Positions 8,496-18,804 are shown, counted from the stretch's first letter. The stretch is 64,000 nucleotides of DNA from Marinilabilia rubra (GCF_003121985.1 NZ_QEWP01000003.1:1-64000); one strand, 5' to 3'. Notes: generated by a model not told the origin, from the sequence alone. Made by a program: numbers and translations.

Positions 8496-9824
8496 CTAAC
8501 TTCCAATAAAATCTCTCACACAACGAAATCCGATGTAAGACTTGGATGAATCCTGATACTCATAAGTACGAATGCCATTCTGCAAAAAGTATCCAATATC
8601 CTTCCAGGAGCCTCCACGAATCACCTTTCTCTTCATTACTTCAGGATCATCAGGCCGAGCATTGTATTTATATGTTGGGCTCATATCGTGCATAAAACCA
8701 TAAGATGATTCATCGTAAGCACTTGAAGTCCATTCTGCAACATTTCCTGACATATCGAATAATCCGAAATCATTAGGAGCATAATTTGCTACAGAAATGG
8801 TATACATTCCACCATCGTCGCCATAACGACCACGCAATGGTTTAAAGTTTGCTAAGAAACAGCCCTGATTGTTCCTGGTATAATAACCTCCCCAAGGATA
8901 TTTATTCTGATCTAATCCTCCACGGGCAGCATACTCCCATTCAGCTTCACTTGGCAAGCGGTAATTCATAACAACAGGCTCTCCCTTGCTCGCCAGATAA
9001 TTGTTCAAGAGCTGAGTACGCCAAATTGCAAATGCTGAAGCTTGTTTCCAGGTGACACCGACTACAGGATATTCATCAAATCCGGGATGCCAGAAATACT
9101 TTTCTGTAAGAGGCTCATTAAAAGAGTAAGTAAAATCAGAAATCCAGCAAAGTGTATCGGGATAAACCAATACCTGGTCACTCATAATAAACGCTGAGCG
9201 GTCGGTAATTTCTCTTTCCTCTCCGTACTGATCGTATGCAATACCTTCGTATTCCTTTGTTTCGTAGTTGTACCGATTGGTTTTTTTGGCAGCTTGCTGC
9301 AAGTCAACCCATTGGTAATCATAGACCAATTTTCTTGTATCAACCTCTTTTCGTCTGAAGAACCGCTCATTTTCGGGGAGGAACATTTCTTCCAAAATAG
9401 CTGAGTACTCTTCATCGTCCCATTCAATTGGGACACTCCAGTCGAGATAAGGAGGATCAATCGGATTTCCAAACTGATCTTCAGCAATAACAAATTCTTC
9501 AAATTGTTCTCCAAGTAGTCTGCGGGCAATAGAATCACGTACCCAGTATACAAACTGACGATACTCAGAGTTTGTAATTTCAGTTTCATCCATCCAGAAG
9601 GAAGGCACTGAAATAGTCCTCTTTTGAGAATTCATTGTGTAAGCAATGTCTTCATCAGCAGGGCCCATATTAAAACTTCCTTGTGGAATAAAAATCATTC
9701 CGTAAGGATCCGGTTCATAAAAGGCTGCTTTTCGAGACACACCGACCAGTTCTCCACCGCCGGATTTGCCGCATCCGCTTAAAATTGTGACTACGATGAC
9801 ACTCAGGGCAAGTACTTTCTTCAT
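8496..9824 (-). CDS. gldK: Gliding/T9SS lipoprotein GldK (SUMF1-fold)
   Basis: Outer-membrane lipoprotein of the T9SS, 442 residues. The lipobox ILSGC lies at residues 15-19. The rest is a formylglycine-generating-enzyme-like (FGE/SUMF1) domain: GMIFIPQGSFNMG, EITNSEYRQFV, YRLPSEAEWEYAARGG, DMSGNVAEWT, RGGSWKD and IGFRCVRD. In T9SS this fold is structural rather than enzymatic: GldK forms the periplasmic ring with GldN. The region with FLPENERFFRRKEVDTRKLV is an insertion typical of GldK compared with plain FGE proteins. It is the second gene of the operon, 34 bp after the PorP/SprF-like gene. Confidence 0.93.
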   Translation of the reverse strand: MKKVLALSVIVVTILSGCGKSGGGELVGVSRKAAFYEPDPYGMIFIPQGSFNMGPADEDIAYTMNSQKRTISVPSFWMDETEITNSEYRQFVYWVRDSIARRLLGEQFEEFVIAEDQFGNPIDPPYLDWSVPIEWDDEEYSAILEEMFLPENERFFRRKEVDTRKLVYDYQWVDLQQAAKKTNRYNYETKEYEGIAYDQYGEEREITDRSAFIMSDQVLVYPDTLCWISDFTYSFNEPLTEKYFWHPGFDEYPVVGVTWKQASAFAIWRTQLLNNYLASKGEPVVMNYRLPSEAEWEYAARGGLDQNKYPWGGYYTRNNQGCFLANFKPLRGRYGDDGGMYTISVANYAPNDFGLFDMSGNVAEWTSSAYDESSYGFMHDMSPTYKYNARPDDPEVMKRKVIRGGSWKDIGYFLQNGIRTYEYQDSSKSYIGFRCVRDFIGS

Positions 9825-9858
9825 AGTATTTCGGATAATCTATTATGTTCGTATTTAT

Positions 9859-10863
9859 TTACAAAAACCTGACACTTTTATATCGTTTCTTCTGCTTGTC
9901 AATATTCAAATCAAACGAATAACCTATCACAATCTCGTGCGAGCCGTTTGTTTGGGCATTTGACAACTGAGAAGTTGTTATATCATAACTATAACCTGCT
10001 CTAATTCCATTCCTTAATTTTAAGCCAGCCAATACAACAATTGCATCCTGATACCTGTATGTTAATCCGGCCCAATATTTATCTCTGAACAGAAAGTTGG
10101 TATTTAAATCAACCTGCCAACTTCCTCCTCCCTGCCTAATATAGATGGAAGGCTCAATATCAAAGATTCTTTCTTCCATATCAAATGTGTAACCAGCCGC
10201 TAGGAATAAGGAACGGTGCACATATACGTAAAAATCTTCTTTAAAGTTTGGTTCCGGAGCAAATAAATGCTGAACACCCACTCCTGCATACCATTCGTGG
10301 CTTTGAAAAAACGCTCCAACGCCAAAATCAGGCGTAAAACCACTCAATTTTTCTGTTGGCACCGATGGATCATTTTGTTGATGATAATCACTTTCCGGAA
10401 TAAACATTCCTGAACCATCAAAACTCTGACTTATGATTCCGGTTGAGATTCCTAGTCCTAACTCTCCACCGGGAAACAAAAATCGTCTGGCCAGGGAAGC
10501 TCTTATCGTGAGGTTATTGAATGCTCCAATTTCGTCGTTCATAACCTCCAAACCAACACCTGCTCTTTTCCCAAAAACATTAATTGCTGCATCAGCTCCG
10601 GCAACCGTTGTAACCGGGGCTCCTTCATATCCAACCCACTGATTTCTGTTCATCAGAACAACATTCATCCGGCCGCTGCTTCCTGCATATCCCGGATTCC
10701 CATTAAGAGGATTAAACATATTCTGGCTGAACATTGGATCAAACTGTCCATAAAGACCAGAAGAAATGCAAAATAAAAGAAAAAAAACAAAACTCCTACT
10801 TTTTATTTTGTTAAAAATAGGTGAAATGCTATTGGTTCCCTCAACTTGCAAAACCTTTATCAT
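9859..10863 (-). CDS. PorP/SprF-type outer-membrane protein
   Basis: Predicted beta-barrel of the PorP/SprF family, 334 residues, first gene of the gldKLMN operon. A signal peptide (SFVFFLLFCISSGLYGQ) is followed by the family hallmark FDPMFSQNMFNPLNGNPGYAGSSG. The end of the protein alternates polar and hydrophobic residues as in barrel strands (IRAGYSYDITTSQLSNAQTN). Family members next to gldK support T9SS assembly; relatives elsewhere pair with specific SprB-like adhesins. An ATG at 10929 is also in frame but places 22 extra Cys-rich residues ahead; the start at 10863 still leaves a basic N-terminal extension before the hydrophobic core. Confidence 0.85.
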   Translation of the reverse strand: MIKVLQVEGTNSISPIFNKIKSRSFVFFLLFCISSGLYGQFDPMFSQNMFNPLNGNPGYAGSSGRMNVVLMNRNQWVGYEGAPVTTVAGADAAINVFGKRAGVGLEVMNDEIGAFNNLTIRASLARRFLFPGGELGLGISTGIISQSFDGSGMFIPESDYHQQNDPSVPTEKLSGFTPDFGVGAFFQSHEWYAGVGVQHLFAPEPNFKEDFYVYVHRSLFLAAGYTFDMEERIFDIEPSIYIRQGGGSWQVDLNTNFLFRDKYWAGLTYRYQDAIVVLAGLKLRNGIRAGYSYDITTSQLSNAQTNGSHEIVIGYSFDLNIDKQKKRYKSVRFL

Positions 10864-10979
10864 TTTCTCAAACAGACCCTTGCAACAACAATAAGAACGT
10901 ATATATTTCACGCAAAAAGCTAAATCCATATACTAATTTTGACAGGTAAAGGTTTCGTTTTTTATTCAGAAACTCCTAA

Positions 10980-12161
10980 TTATCGCTTATTCAAGTCTAC
11001 ACTCTCATTGGTTTTCAAGAAGTAACGCCACCAAACCTCAGGTAACTCTTTTTCAAGCGCCAACCGATAATCATCAGAATGACATGCTACTATCTTTTCG
11101 CAAGATGAATCTGGCACTTTAATCCACCACCGTTCATTTTCTGAATTATAATAAAAACTTAAATTTTCATCAAATTCCTCGAAATAAACAACCTTCAGTT
11201 CATAATCCTCTAACGGTCGGAATGGAAAATCCCGCCATCTGGCTCCATAACCTTCAAGAAAATGCCAAAGCATTTGCGCTCCGAGAGGCCCGGAATGCGA
11301 ATTTCCATCTCCTCTTGCAAGGGAAGTGAGGTTAAATAAAGCTGCTAACTTTAAGTTATCACTAGCTCCTGCATACCAAAAAATCCGGCAGGCTTCTTCA
11401 TGCGAAAACCCATTGGGCATTAACATTCCTTCTACTGGGCCGGGCTCCCCCTTTACTGATGTCATATCAAAGCTCATTACAGTGGAATCTCTCAATACCA
11501 CTTCGCATTGATCAATCTTTTCACCTCTAAGTTGTCTGAGCCTGTATACAGGGAAATAATGATTCCTCAAATATTCTTCCTGCTCCTTTGAGCAGTAATA
11601 CAATTGATTCCCAAGAAAACTAATTTCCTCCAGACTTTCACCTAAATCCTCAACAAGTTTTGGTATGAATGAGGAAGCGGAAAAATCCTGGCTCAACACA
11701 TCTACATCTAAAAACGTGTCGAATACAGCGATATTATATTTTCCCGGATAATTACTTACAAATCTACTGGCAGGCAGGCTTAAATCCTGCGAACCACCTA
11801 TCAATAATACCTGAATATTTTCACGAACAAGGGCTGAAACCACATCCCCTAATGCCTGATAACGATCATTCAAAGTATTTCCGAGTACATCACCCAAATC
11901 AGCTATTCTGACATCTGATGATACATTTCGCATCCCATAAAGCCATCGTCTCACCTCAGAAGGGACATTTTCAGAATCTTTAAAATCACTGTTGCGACCT
12001 TCAGGAACTCCTAAAATAGCAACATCTATCTTTGCCCGTTGAAACCACCCCTCGGTTCCATCGAAAAAATCGACTTCTCCTCCAAGGGATTGTTGATTGG
12101 GAATCCCCGGATAAGCTATCCAGTTTTTCTTAGGAGGCTGAAGGTAATGAAATAATTCCAC
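10980..12161 (-). CDS. Arginase/formimidoylglutamase-fold protein with lost metal ligands
   Basis: 393 residues, similar in layout to the ureohydrolase (arginase, agmatinase, formimidoylglutamase) fold: VLLIGGSQDLSLPAS near residue 120, AVFDTFLDVD near 145-154 and SFDMTSVKGEPGP near 230-242. In active members these are GGDHS, DAHxD and SxDxDxxDP. Here the His of the first motif is Gln125, the His of the second is Phe150, and the third reads D-M-T instead of D-x-D. Binding of the Mn pair therefore looks abolished, so a non-enzymatic role is likely. It lies 30 bp after topA and shortly ahead of porP/sprF-gldK, all on the same strand. Function unknown. Confidence 0.75.
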   Translation of the reverse strand: MELFHYLQPPKKNWIAYPGIPNQQSLGGEVDFFDGTEGWFQRAKIDVAILGVPEGRNSDFKDSENVPSEVRRWLYGMRNVSSDVRIADLGDVLGNTLNDRYQALGDVVSALVRENIQVLLIGGSQDLSLPASRFVSNYPGKYNIAVFDTFLDVDVLSQDFSASSFIPKLVEDLGESLEEISFLGNQLYYCSKEQEEYLRNHYFPVYRLRQLRGEKIDQCEVVLRDSTVMSFDMTSVKGEPGPVEGMLMPNGFSHEEACRIFWYAGASDNLKLAALFNLTSLARGDGNSHSGPLGAQMLWHFLEGYGARWRDFPFRPLEDYELKVVYFEEFDENLSFYYNSENERWWIKVPDSSCEKIVACHSDDYRLALEKELPEVWWRYFLKTNESVDLNKR

Positions 12162-12191
12162 AACGAAATTTTAAAAATTAGAAAGCATAAA

Positions 12192-14624
12192 TTATTTGCT
12201 TTTAGATGTTGATTTTGCTTCTGGTTTCTTTTTAGTTTTTGTGCCGGACTTGGTTGTCGATTTGGTGGAAGCTGCCTTCTTTTTCCCTTTTGTACTCTTG
12301 GTTTTTTTGGTTTTATCTCCTTCTTCAACCAGCTTGAGACACTCATCGTAACTTAAACTGGCAGCTTCTTTGTCTTTTGGAATCTTGTAATTCTTCTTTT
12401 TATAACTAATGTAAGGCCCCCATCGTCCATTAAGTACCTGAAGATCCTTGTCCTCTTCAAACGTTTTAATAGTCTTTTTATTATCACGTTCACGCTTCTC
12501 TTCAATCAGCTCTATTGCCCTCGGCAAATCAATGGTCATCGGATCATCAATACCCTTTTTCAAGGAGGCAAATTTCCCATCATGTCTTACATAAGGGCCA
12601 AAACGACCAATACCAACTACCACTTTTTTGTCTTCATAAGTTCCAAGATCCCGTGGCAAATCAAACAGCTTAAGTGCTTCCTCAAAAGTTATGGTCTCCA
12701 GATGCTGTTCTCTGGTCAAAGGAGCATATCTGGGTTTTTCCTCATCTTCAGAGCTCCCTAACTGAGCCATTGGCCCAAATCGACCAATTCGCACACTTAC
12801 CGGCTTGCCGGTTTTAGGATCATTCCCCAATATACGTTCGCCGGTTTTTCTTTCCGATTTCTCCAAAGTTTCCTCCACCTGATGGTGAAATGGCTTATAA
12901 AAATCGTCAATCGCTTTTTGCCACTCTACTTTCCCCAATGCTATTTCGTCAAACTCCTGCTCCACCTTCGCAGTAAAGTCATAGCTGACCACATTGGGGA
13001 AATAATTAACTAAAAAGTCATTAACAACCATGGCAATATCTGTGGGGAACAACTTATTTCTTTCGGCATTGGCCATTTCAGTTTTTTCCTCCTGCTTCAC
13101 GGTCCCGTTTTCCAACCATAGATATTGATATGGGCGCGGACTTCCCTGACGATCCTCTTTCACCACGTAGCCTCTTTGCTGAATAGTGCTGATTGTAGGA
13201 GCATAGGTTGAGGGACGTCCAATACCTAATTCTTCCAGTTTTCGAACCAGGCTCGCCTCTGAATACCTGTATGGCTTTTGTGAAAATCTCTGTCGGGCTT
13301 CAAGTTTTTTCAGATCCAGCAAGTCATTTTGCTGCATAGGAGGCAGAAATGAGGCTGACTCCTCATCCTCTTCCTGATCGGTAGATTCAATATAAACCCT
13401 CAAAAATCCATCAAACTTAACTACCTCTCCGGAAGCTACGAAGTGATGCTTTTGTCCGTCCACATCAATATTGATAGTAGTCTTCTCTATAACAGCATCA
13501 CTCATTTGAGATGCCATGGTACGTTTGTATATAAGATCGTACAGCTTTTTCTCTGTTGCAGTTCCTCCCACAGAGTCTATTTCGGGATAGGTAGGCCGGA
13601 TGGCTTCGTGAGCTTCCTGGGCACCTTTTGATTTGGTTTTGTACTGCCTTACTTTTACATATTTATCACCCATTTCGGATTTAATGGAGGAGACTACTGC
13701 GTTGACTGCTGACTTAGCCAGATTGACCGAGTCCGTTCTCATGTAGGTAATCTTACCTGCTTCGTAAAGTTTCTGAGCCACCGACATGGTTTGTCCTACG
13801 CTAAACCCAAGTTTACGGGCTGCTTCCTGCTGTAAAGTAGAAGTAGTAAATGGCGCGGCGGGTGTTTTGGTTGATGGCTTTTTTGTAACAGAAGCCACTT
13901 TAAAGTTGGCATCCGAGCAAGATTCAAGAAAAGCGTGAGCTTCTTCTGCAGTTTTAAACCGATGATTGAGATCAGCTTTGAATTCATTCTTTTTTCCCTT
14001 TTCTTCAACAGAAAAAATGGCAGATACCCGAAAAGCTGACTCCGCCTTGAAATCAAATATCTCCCGCTCCCGTTCAACCAATAAACGCACTGCAACAGAC
14101 TGAACCCGACCTGCAGATAGTGAAGGTTTTACTTTTTTCCAGAGAACCGGAGAAAGCTCGAAACCCACCAGACGATCCAATACACGACGGGCCTGCTGAG
14201 CATTTACAAGGTTGCTGTCTATATCACGAGGAGTTTCAATAGCTCGAAGAATAGCATCTTTGGTAATTTCATGAAAAACAATCCTCTTAGTCTTATCTGA
14301 ATGAAGCTCAAGCGTCTCGCTCAGGTGCCAGGCGATGGCCTCTCCTTCACGGTCTTCATCGGAAGCCAGCCATACAGTTTGCGCATTTTTTGAAAGAGAT
14401 TTCAACTCATTTACCACCTCCTTTTTATCATCGGAAACTACATATTGTGGCTGATAGTTATGCGCTAAATCGATTCCAAAATCCTTCTTTGCCAAATCAC
14501 GAATGTGACCAAAGCTGGACTTGACCAAATAGTTCTTTCCCAGAAATTTTTCGATCGTTTTGGCCTTTGCGGGGGACTCCACAATAACCAGATTCTCTTC
14601 TGTTGCCTTCTCTTTTTTCGCCAT
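12192..14624 (-). CDS. topA: DNA topoisomerase I (type IA)
   Basis: Relaxes negatively supercoiled DNA through a covalent 5'-phosphotyrosine intermediate. The 810-residue protein has the Toprim domain (LVIVESPAKAKTIEKFLG at the start, ASDEDREGEAIAWH near residue 95), the active-site Tyr294 in KITYMRTDS, and GRPSTYAPTIS. The C-terminus carries three topoisomerase C-terminal repeats of the type IGRFGP or GRWGPYI instead of Cys4 zinc fingers, then a Lys/Ser/Thr-rich tail of about 45 residues that likely adds non-specific DNA binding. The promoter at 14671-14703 points into it. Confidence 0.96.
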   Translation of the reverse strand: MAKKEKATEENLVIVESPAKAKTIEKFLGKNYLVKSSFGHIRDLAKKDFGIDLAHNYQPQYVVSDDKKEVVNELKSLSKNAQTVWLASDEDREGEAIAWHLSETLELHSDKTKRIVFHEITKDAILRAIETPRDIDSNLVNAQQARRVLDRLVGFELSPVLWKKVKPSLSAGRVQSVAVRLLVEREREIFDFKAESAFRVSAIFSVEEKGKKNEFKADLNHRFKTAEEAHAFLESCSDANFKVASVTKKPSTKTPAAPFTTSTLQQEAARKLGFSVGQTMSVAQKLYEAGKITYMRTDSVNLAKSAVNAVVSSIKSEMGDKYVKVRQYKTKSKGAQEAHEAIRPTYPEIDSVGGTATEKKLYDLIYKRTMASQMSDAVIEKTTINIDVDGQKHHFVASGEVVKFDGFLRVYIESTDQEEDEESASFLPPMQQNDLLDLKKLEARQRFSQKPYRYSEASLVRKLEELGIGRPSTYAPTISTIQQRGYVVKEDRQGSPRPYQYLWLENGTVKQEEKTEMANAERNKLFPTDIAMVVNDFLVNYFPNVVSYDFTAKVEQEFDEIALGKVEWQKAIDDFYKPFHHQVEETLEKSERKTGERILGNDPKTGKPVSVRIGRFGPMAQLGSSEDEEKPRYAPLTREQHLETITFEEALKLFDLPRDLGTYEDKKVVVGIGRFGPYVRHDGKFASLKKGIDDPMTIDLPRAIELIEEKRERDNKKTIKTFEEDKDLQVLNGRWGPYISYKKKNYKIPKDKEAASLSYDECLKLVEEGDKTKKTKSTKGKKKAASTKSTTKSGTKTKKKPEAKSTSKSK

Positions 14625-14670
14625 CTTCTAAATTTTGATATTAACCCGGAGGCTCTTTCTTATTTGGGGC

Positions 14671-14703
14671 CAAATTTATAAAATATTGTTAACAGCAATC
14701 AAA
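14671..14703 (-). promoter_or_regulatory. Promoter of topA
   Basis: On the minus strand a -33 TTTG (14700-14703) and a -7 TAAATTTG (14671-14678) are 21 bases apart, a full match to the Bacteroidota consensus. It lies about 45 bp upstream of the topA ATG. Confidence 0.75.
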
Positions 14704-14916
14704 TATATTCTTTTCTCGTCGTTTATAAATTTGTATAAACAACCATTCAGCTTAATGAAAACATATATTTGAGAATAATTTGAATCATCAGTAATTCATG
14801 GTTTTTTTTGTAATTTTAGCCCCTCTTAAACTGGTTCACTTTTTGTGGTAAAATGCAGAACAAAGGAGTCAGGTTTTCGTTTAAAGCTTTGCTAAACTTT
14901 TAATTAAAGACGTCCG

Positions 14917-17277
14917 ATGGAACAATCTCGTTTGAAAAAATACTTACGCTGGCTTTACGGCCTGTTCATTGCTTTATTGTTTTTTTCAATTCTCTTGTTT
15001 TTCCTCATTTCTAAGGGCACATTGGGATTTATGCCCAGCTTCGAGGAATTGGAAAACCCCAAAAGCAATCTAGCGACCATCCTTTACTCATCAAACAGTG
15101 AAACTCTTGGCAAATTCTTCCACGAAAACCGGACCAATGTTGAATACGATGAATTGAACCAACATGTCATTGATGCTTTAATTTCAACAGAAGATGTTAG
15201 ATTTTACAAGCATTCGGGAATTGATGCGCGGGGACTTGCCAGGGTACTTTTCAGGACCATTATCATGGGAGAAGAGAGTTCCGGTGGTGGAAGTACCATA
15301 ACTCAGCAATTGGCAAAGCTTCTATTTCATGATCCGGCTCAGAACCTTTGGGAAAGAAGTCTGCAAAAACTTAAAGAATGGGTGATTGCTGTTAAGCTTG
15401 AACGCAGTTATACCAAACAGGAAATTCTGACCATGTACCTAAATAAAGCCCCTTTCATTTATGGCGCTTATGGCATTGAATCTGCTTCCCATACATTCTT
15501 CAGCAAGCCCCTTGATTCTATTCATATTGAAGAAGCTGCCACCATGATAGGCATGCTCAAAAACCCGTCTCTGTTTAATCCAATACGGCGACCTGACCTC
15601 ACACAGGCCAGACGAAATGTAGTTTTAAATCAGATGCAAAAGGCCGGGCACATTAATTCTGAAGAATACGACAGCTTAAAAATTCTGCCTCTTGATATCC
15701 GTTTTCAAAGAGACGACCACATTCATGGTTTGGCCCCTTATTTCCGGGAGTACATAAGGTTAACACTTACTGCCGACAAACCCGAAAGAGAAGATTATGC
15801 CTCATGGCAAGAGCAAACGTTTCTTGAAGATAGTATTGCCTGGATTAATGATCCGCTTTTTGGGTGGGTAAACAAGACCCTCAAGGCTGATGGGACCAAA
15901 TATGATATATACAGTGATGGCTTAAGAATTTTCAGCACCATCGACAGCCGCATGCAGCAGTATGCCGAGAAGGCAATGGCCGAACACCTGGGGGAAGATT
16001 TGCAACCACTGTTTTTCAACGAAAAGGAAGGGCGAACCAGAGCACCATTTACAAGAAATATCACCGAAGAACAGTACGAAAGTATCATTTCCAGGGCCAT
16101 GCGCAATTCAGACCGTTACCGACACCTCAGGAGCGAAGGCATGGAGAAGGATTCTATTATGGCCAATTTTGAGAAGCCGGTGGAAATGGAAGTTTTCAGT
16201 TGGCAGGGAAATATTGATACCATCATGAGCCCGTTGGACTCTATCCATTACTACAAGTCATTCCTGCGTGCCAGCATGCTTTCCATGGATCCGCACTCAG
16301 GGCATGTAAGGGCATACGTTGGCGGCCCCAACTATCAACATTTTAAATATGACATGGTATCCATGGGTAAACGGCAGGTGGGCTCCACAATCAAGCCATT
16401 TGTATACACTCTGGCGATGCAGGAAGGGTTGACGCCATGCGACATGGTACCAAACATACCTCAAACATTCAATCTGATAACCGGAAAAACCTGGACACCC
16501 AGAAATTCAGGCTCAAAAAGAGCAGGAGAAATGGTTTCTTTAAAATGGGGGCTGGCCAATTCCAACAACAATATTACCGCTTGGGTACTTAAGCAATTCA
16601 ATCCAGAAGCAGTCGTTAACCTTATTCAGGATATGGGAATCAAAAGCCCGATGGATCCGGTTCCTTCGATTGTATTGGGAGTTCCCGAATTCGGCCTGGA
16701 CGAAATGGTTTCAGCATACTGTACGTATGCCAATAAAGGAGTACATGTTGAGCCATTGATGGTAACCCGTATAGAAGACAGATACGGAAATGTGATATCT
16801 AATTTCAACCCGAGAAAAAAAGAGGTCTTGAGCGAAGAAACGGCATTCTTAATGCTCAACCTGCTTGAAGGGGTTGTCAATCAGGGAACAGGAATCAGAC
16901 TAAGATACAGATATCAATTTGACGCACAAATTGGAGCCAAAACCGGAACAACACAGAATCACTCCGACGGGTGGTTCATGGGGGTAACTCCCAACCTGGT
17001 TTCGGGTGTTTGGGTTGGTGGCGAAGACAGAGACATCCACTTCGACAACATCGGACTTGGTCAGGGTGCCAATATGGCACTTCCCATATGGGCTTTGTAC
17101 ATGCAAAAAATTTATGAAGATGAAGAAATACCGGTCACCCAGGAAGATGAGTTTTACGAGCCGGTAAACTTCAACATAAGCCTGGTTTGTCCCGATGAAG
17201 ATGTTTCTGCCAGTGAAGATGATTTTGGGGAAAATGGCCATTCAGATACCATTCAAACAGAAGAAGAATTTTTCTAG
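14917..17277 (+). CDS. Class A penicillin-binding protein (PBP1A-type)
   Basis: Bifunctional peptidoglycan glycosyltransferase/transpeptidase, 786 residues, one N-terminal transmembrane helix (about residues 13-33). The GT51 domain shows ISTEDVRFYKHSGID (catalytic Glu in the ED-x-x-F-x-x-H-x-G box) and GGGSTITQQLAK. The transpeptidase has the SxxK motif at Ser490 (GSTIKPF), NSNNN as the second motif and KTGTT near residue 675. The C-terminal tail is acidic. It is divergent from topA over a 292-bp gap and followed by a terminator. A second class A PBP lies at 43.4-45.8 kb. Confidence 0.94.
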   Translation: MEQSRLKKYLRWLYGLFIALLFFSILLFFLISKGTLGFMPSFEELENPKSNLATILYSSNSETLGKFFHENRTNVEYDELNQHVIDALISTEDVRFYKHSGIDARGLARVLFRTIIMGEESSGGGSTITQQLAKLLFHDPAQNLWERSLQKLKEWVIAVKLERSYTKQEILTMYLNKAPFIYGAYGIESASHTFFSKPLDSIHIEEAATMIGMLKNPSLFNPIRRPDLTQARRNVVLNQMQKAGHINSEEYDSLKILPLDIRFQRDDHIHGLAPYFREYIRLTLTADKPEREDYASWQEQTFLEDSIAWINDPLFGWVNKTLKADGTKYDIYSDGLRIFSTIDSRMQQYAEKAMAEHLGEDLQPLFFNEKEGRTRAPFTRNITEEQYESIISRAMRNSDRYRHLRSEGMEKDSIMANFEKPVEMEVFSWQGNIDTIMSPLDSIHYYKSFLRASMLSMDPHSGHVRAYVGGPNYQHFKYDMVSMGKRQVGSTIKPFVYTLAMQEGLTPCDMVPNIPQTFNLITGKTWTPRNSGSKRAGEMVSLKWGLANSNNNITAWVLKQFNPEAVVNLIQDMGIKSPMDPVPSIVLGVPEFGLDEMVSAYCTYANKGVHVEPLMVTRIEDRYGNVISNFNPRKKEVLSEETAFLMLNLLEGVVNQGTGIRLRYRYQFDAQIGAKTGTTQNHSDGWFMGVTPNLVSGVWVGGEDRDIHFDNIGLGQGANMALPIWALYMQKIYEDEEIPVTQEDEFYEPVNFNISLVCPDEDVSASEDDFGENGHSDTIQTEEEFF

Positions 17278-17282
17278 CACCC

Positions 17283-17313
17283 AAAAAAGGAGAGCCAAAC
17301 GCTCTCCTTTTTT
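17283..17313. terminator. Bidirectional terminator between the PBP gene and radA
   Basis: 13-bp stem AAAAAAGGAGAGC/GCTCTCCTTTTTT with a CAAAC loop. The A and T runs make it work in both directions for two convergent genes. Confidence 0.9.
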
Positions 17314-17373
17314 GTAATCACTCACCTGACATTCTACCTGATTAACAGATTCATATTCTCATACCCCTTTTAG

Positions 17374-18744
17374 TTAAGCAAAAAGAAAACGAAATGCCTC
17401 CTCTATTTTTGACGCCTGAACAACTTTAATATTGTAATCCTCAAAGTTGATTCCCCGGTTATACCTGGGCACTACGATTGACTTAAACCCTAATTTCTCA
17501 GCCTCGCTAACTCGTTGTTCTATTCTGGTCACCGGTCTGATTTCTCCGGAGAGGCCTACTTCCCCGGTCAGACAAACATCTCCCGGAACATTCAAATCGG
17601 TATTTGAAGAAAGAATAGCAGCAACCACAGCCAAATCAATAGCGGGATCACTCACTTTAAGTCCTCCGGCAATATTCAGAAAGACATCTTTTGCTGCCAA
17701 TTTAAATCCTGCCCTTTTTTCCAAAACAGCCAACAACATATTTAATCTCCGCAAATCAAATCCTGTCGAAGAACGCTGAGGCGTTCCGTAAGCCGCTGTA
17801 CTTGCAAGGGCCTGCACTTCAATCATAAATGGCCGAATTCCCTCCATCGTTGCAGCAATAGCTATCCCGCTCATTTCTTCTTCATGATGCGCCATCAACA
17901 TTTCAGAAGGATTGCTCACCTCGCGCAATCCATCGCTTTGCATCTCAAAAATGCCGATCTCCGAAGTCGATCCAAAACGGTTTTTTATGGAACGCAAAAT
18001 ACGGTACATGTAATGGCGGTCGCCTTCAAATTGAAGAACCACATCCACAATGTGTTCAAGCACTTTTGGCCCTGCAAGATTACCCTCTTTATTGATATGC
18101 CCTATTAACAGAACAGGTATATTCTTCTCTTTAGCCACTTTTAAAACAGCAGCGGTACATTCCCTTATCTGCGAGACACTTCCAGGTGCTGATTCAATCG
18201 CTTCCCGCTCCATGGTTTGAATACTGTCAATCACCACAAAACCGGGATTCTCATTTTCAATGTGCACCAAAATCTGTTCCAGCGAAGTTTCCCCAACCAA
18301 CAAACAGTGTTCGCCATCAAGGTCACTCAACCTATCGGCGCGAAGTTTAATTTGCTGGGGACTCTCCTCTCCTGAAATGTAAAGAATTTTCTGAGAAGTT
18401 AATTTCATGGCCATTTGCAGCACCAGGGTAGATTTCCCAATTCCGGGTTCTCCTCCGAGCAAAACCAGGGAACCAGGTACAATACCACCTCCCAAAACCC
18501 TGTTGAGCTCTCCTACCCTGGTGTCAATACGGGGAATATCGCTGACTTTCACCGAAGATACTGTCTGAGGCTTTTGTTTCTCGCTTCCAAGAGAAAGTGT
18601 TAATCTTTTATCTTTGGTCTTTCCGGTGATAGCTACCTCTTCCACATATGTATTCCACTCCCCGCAGGCATAACACTTACCCACCCACTTGGGAGACTCG
18701 GCACCACAATTTTGACATACAAAAACGGTTTTTGTCTTGGCCAT
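17374..18744 (-). CDS. radA: DNA repair protein RadA
   Basis: RecA-like DNA branch-migration ATPase involved in recombination and repair, 456 residues. The N-terminal Cys4 zinc finger is CQNCGAESPKWVGKCYACG (from residue 10). Walker A is GGEPGIGKSTL near residue 95, Walker B FVVIDSIQTM, and the RadA-specific KNRFG motif is present (SIKNRFGSTSE). The C-terminal Lon-protease-like domain contains DLAVVAAILSSN and GEVGLSGEIRPV. Standard length. Stand-alone gene, convergent with the PBP gene. Confidence 0.96.
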   Translation of the reverse strand: MAKTKTVFVCQNCGAESPKWVGKCYACGEWNTYVEEVAITGKTKDKRLTLSLGSEKQKPQTVSSVKVSDIPRIDTRVGELNRVLGGGIVPGSLVLLGGEPGIGKSTLVLQMAMKLTSQKILYISGEESPQQIKLRADRLSDLDGEHCLLVGETSLEQILVHIENENPGFVVIDSIQTMEREAIESAPGSVSQIRECTAAVLKVAKEKNIPVLLIGHINKEGNLAGPKVLEHIVDVVLQFEGDRHYMYRILRSIKNRFGSTSEIGIFEMQSDGLREVSNPSEMLMAHHEEEMSGIAIAATMEGIRPFMIEVQALASTAAYGTPQRSSTGFDLRRLNMLLAVLEKRAGFKLAAKDVFLNIAGGLKVSDPAIDLAVVAAILSSNTDLNVPGDVCLTGEVGLSGEIRPVTRIEQRVSEAEKLGFKSIVVPRYNRGINFEDYNIKVVQASKIEEAFRFLFA

Positions 18745-18804
18745 GGAATTTTGCTTTAAGAACCTAATCTATTATGATTTTCTTTTCACTAATCATTCAA
18801 AAAT

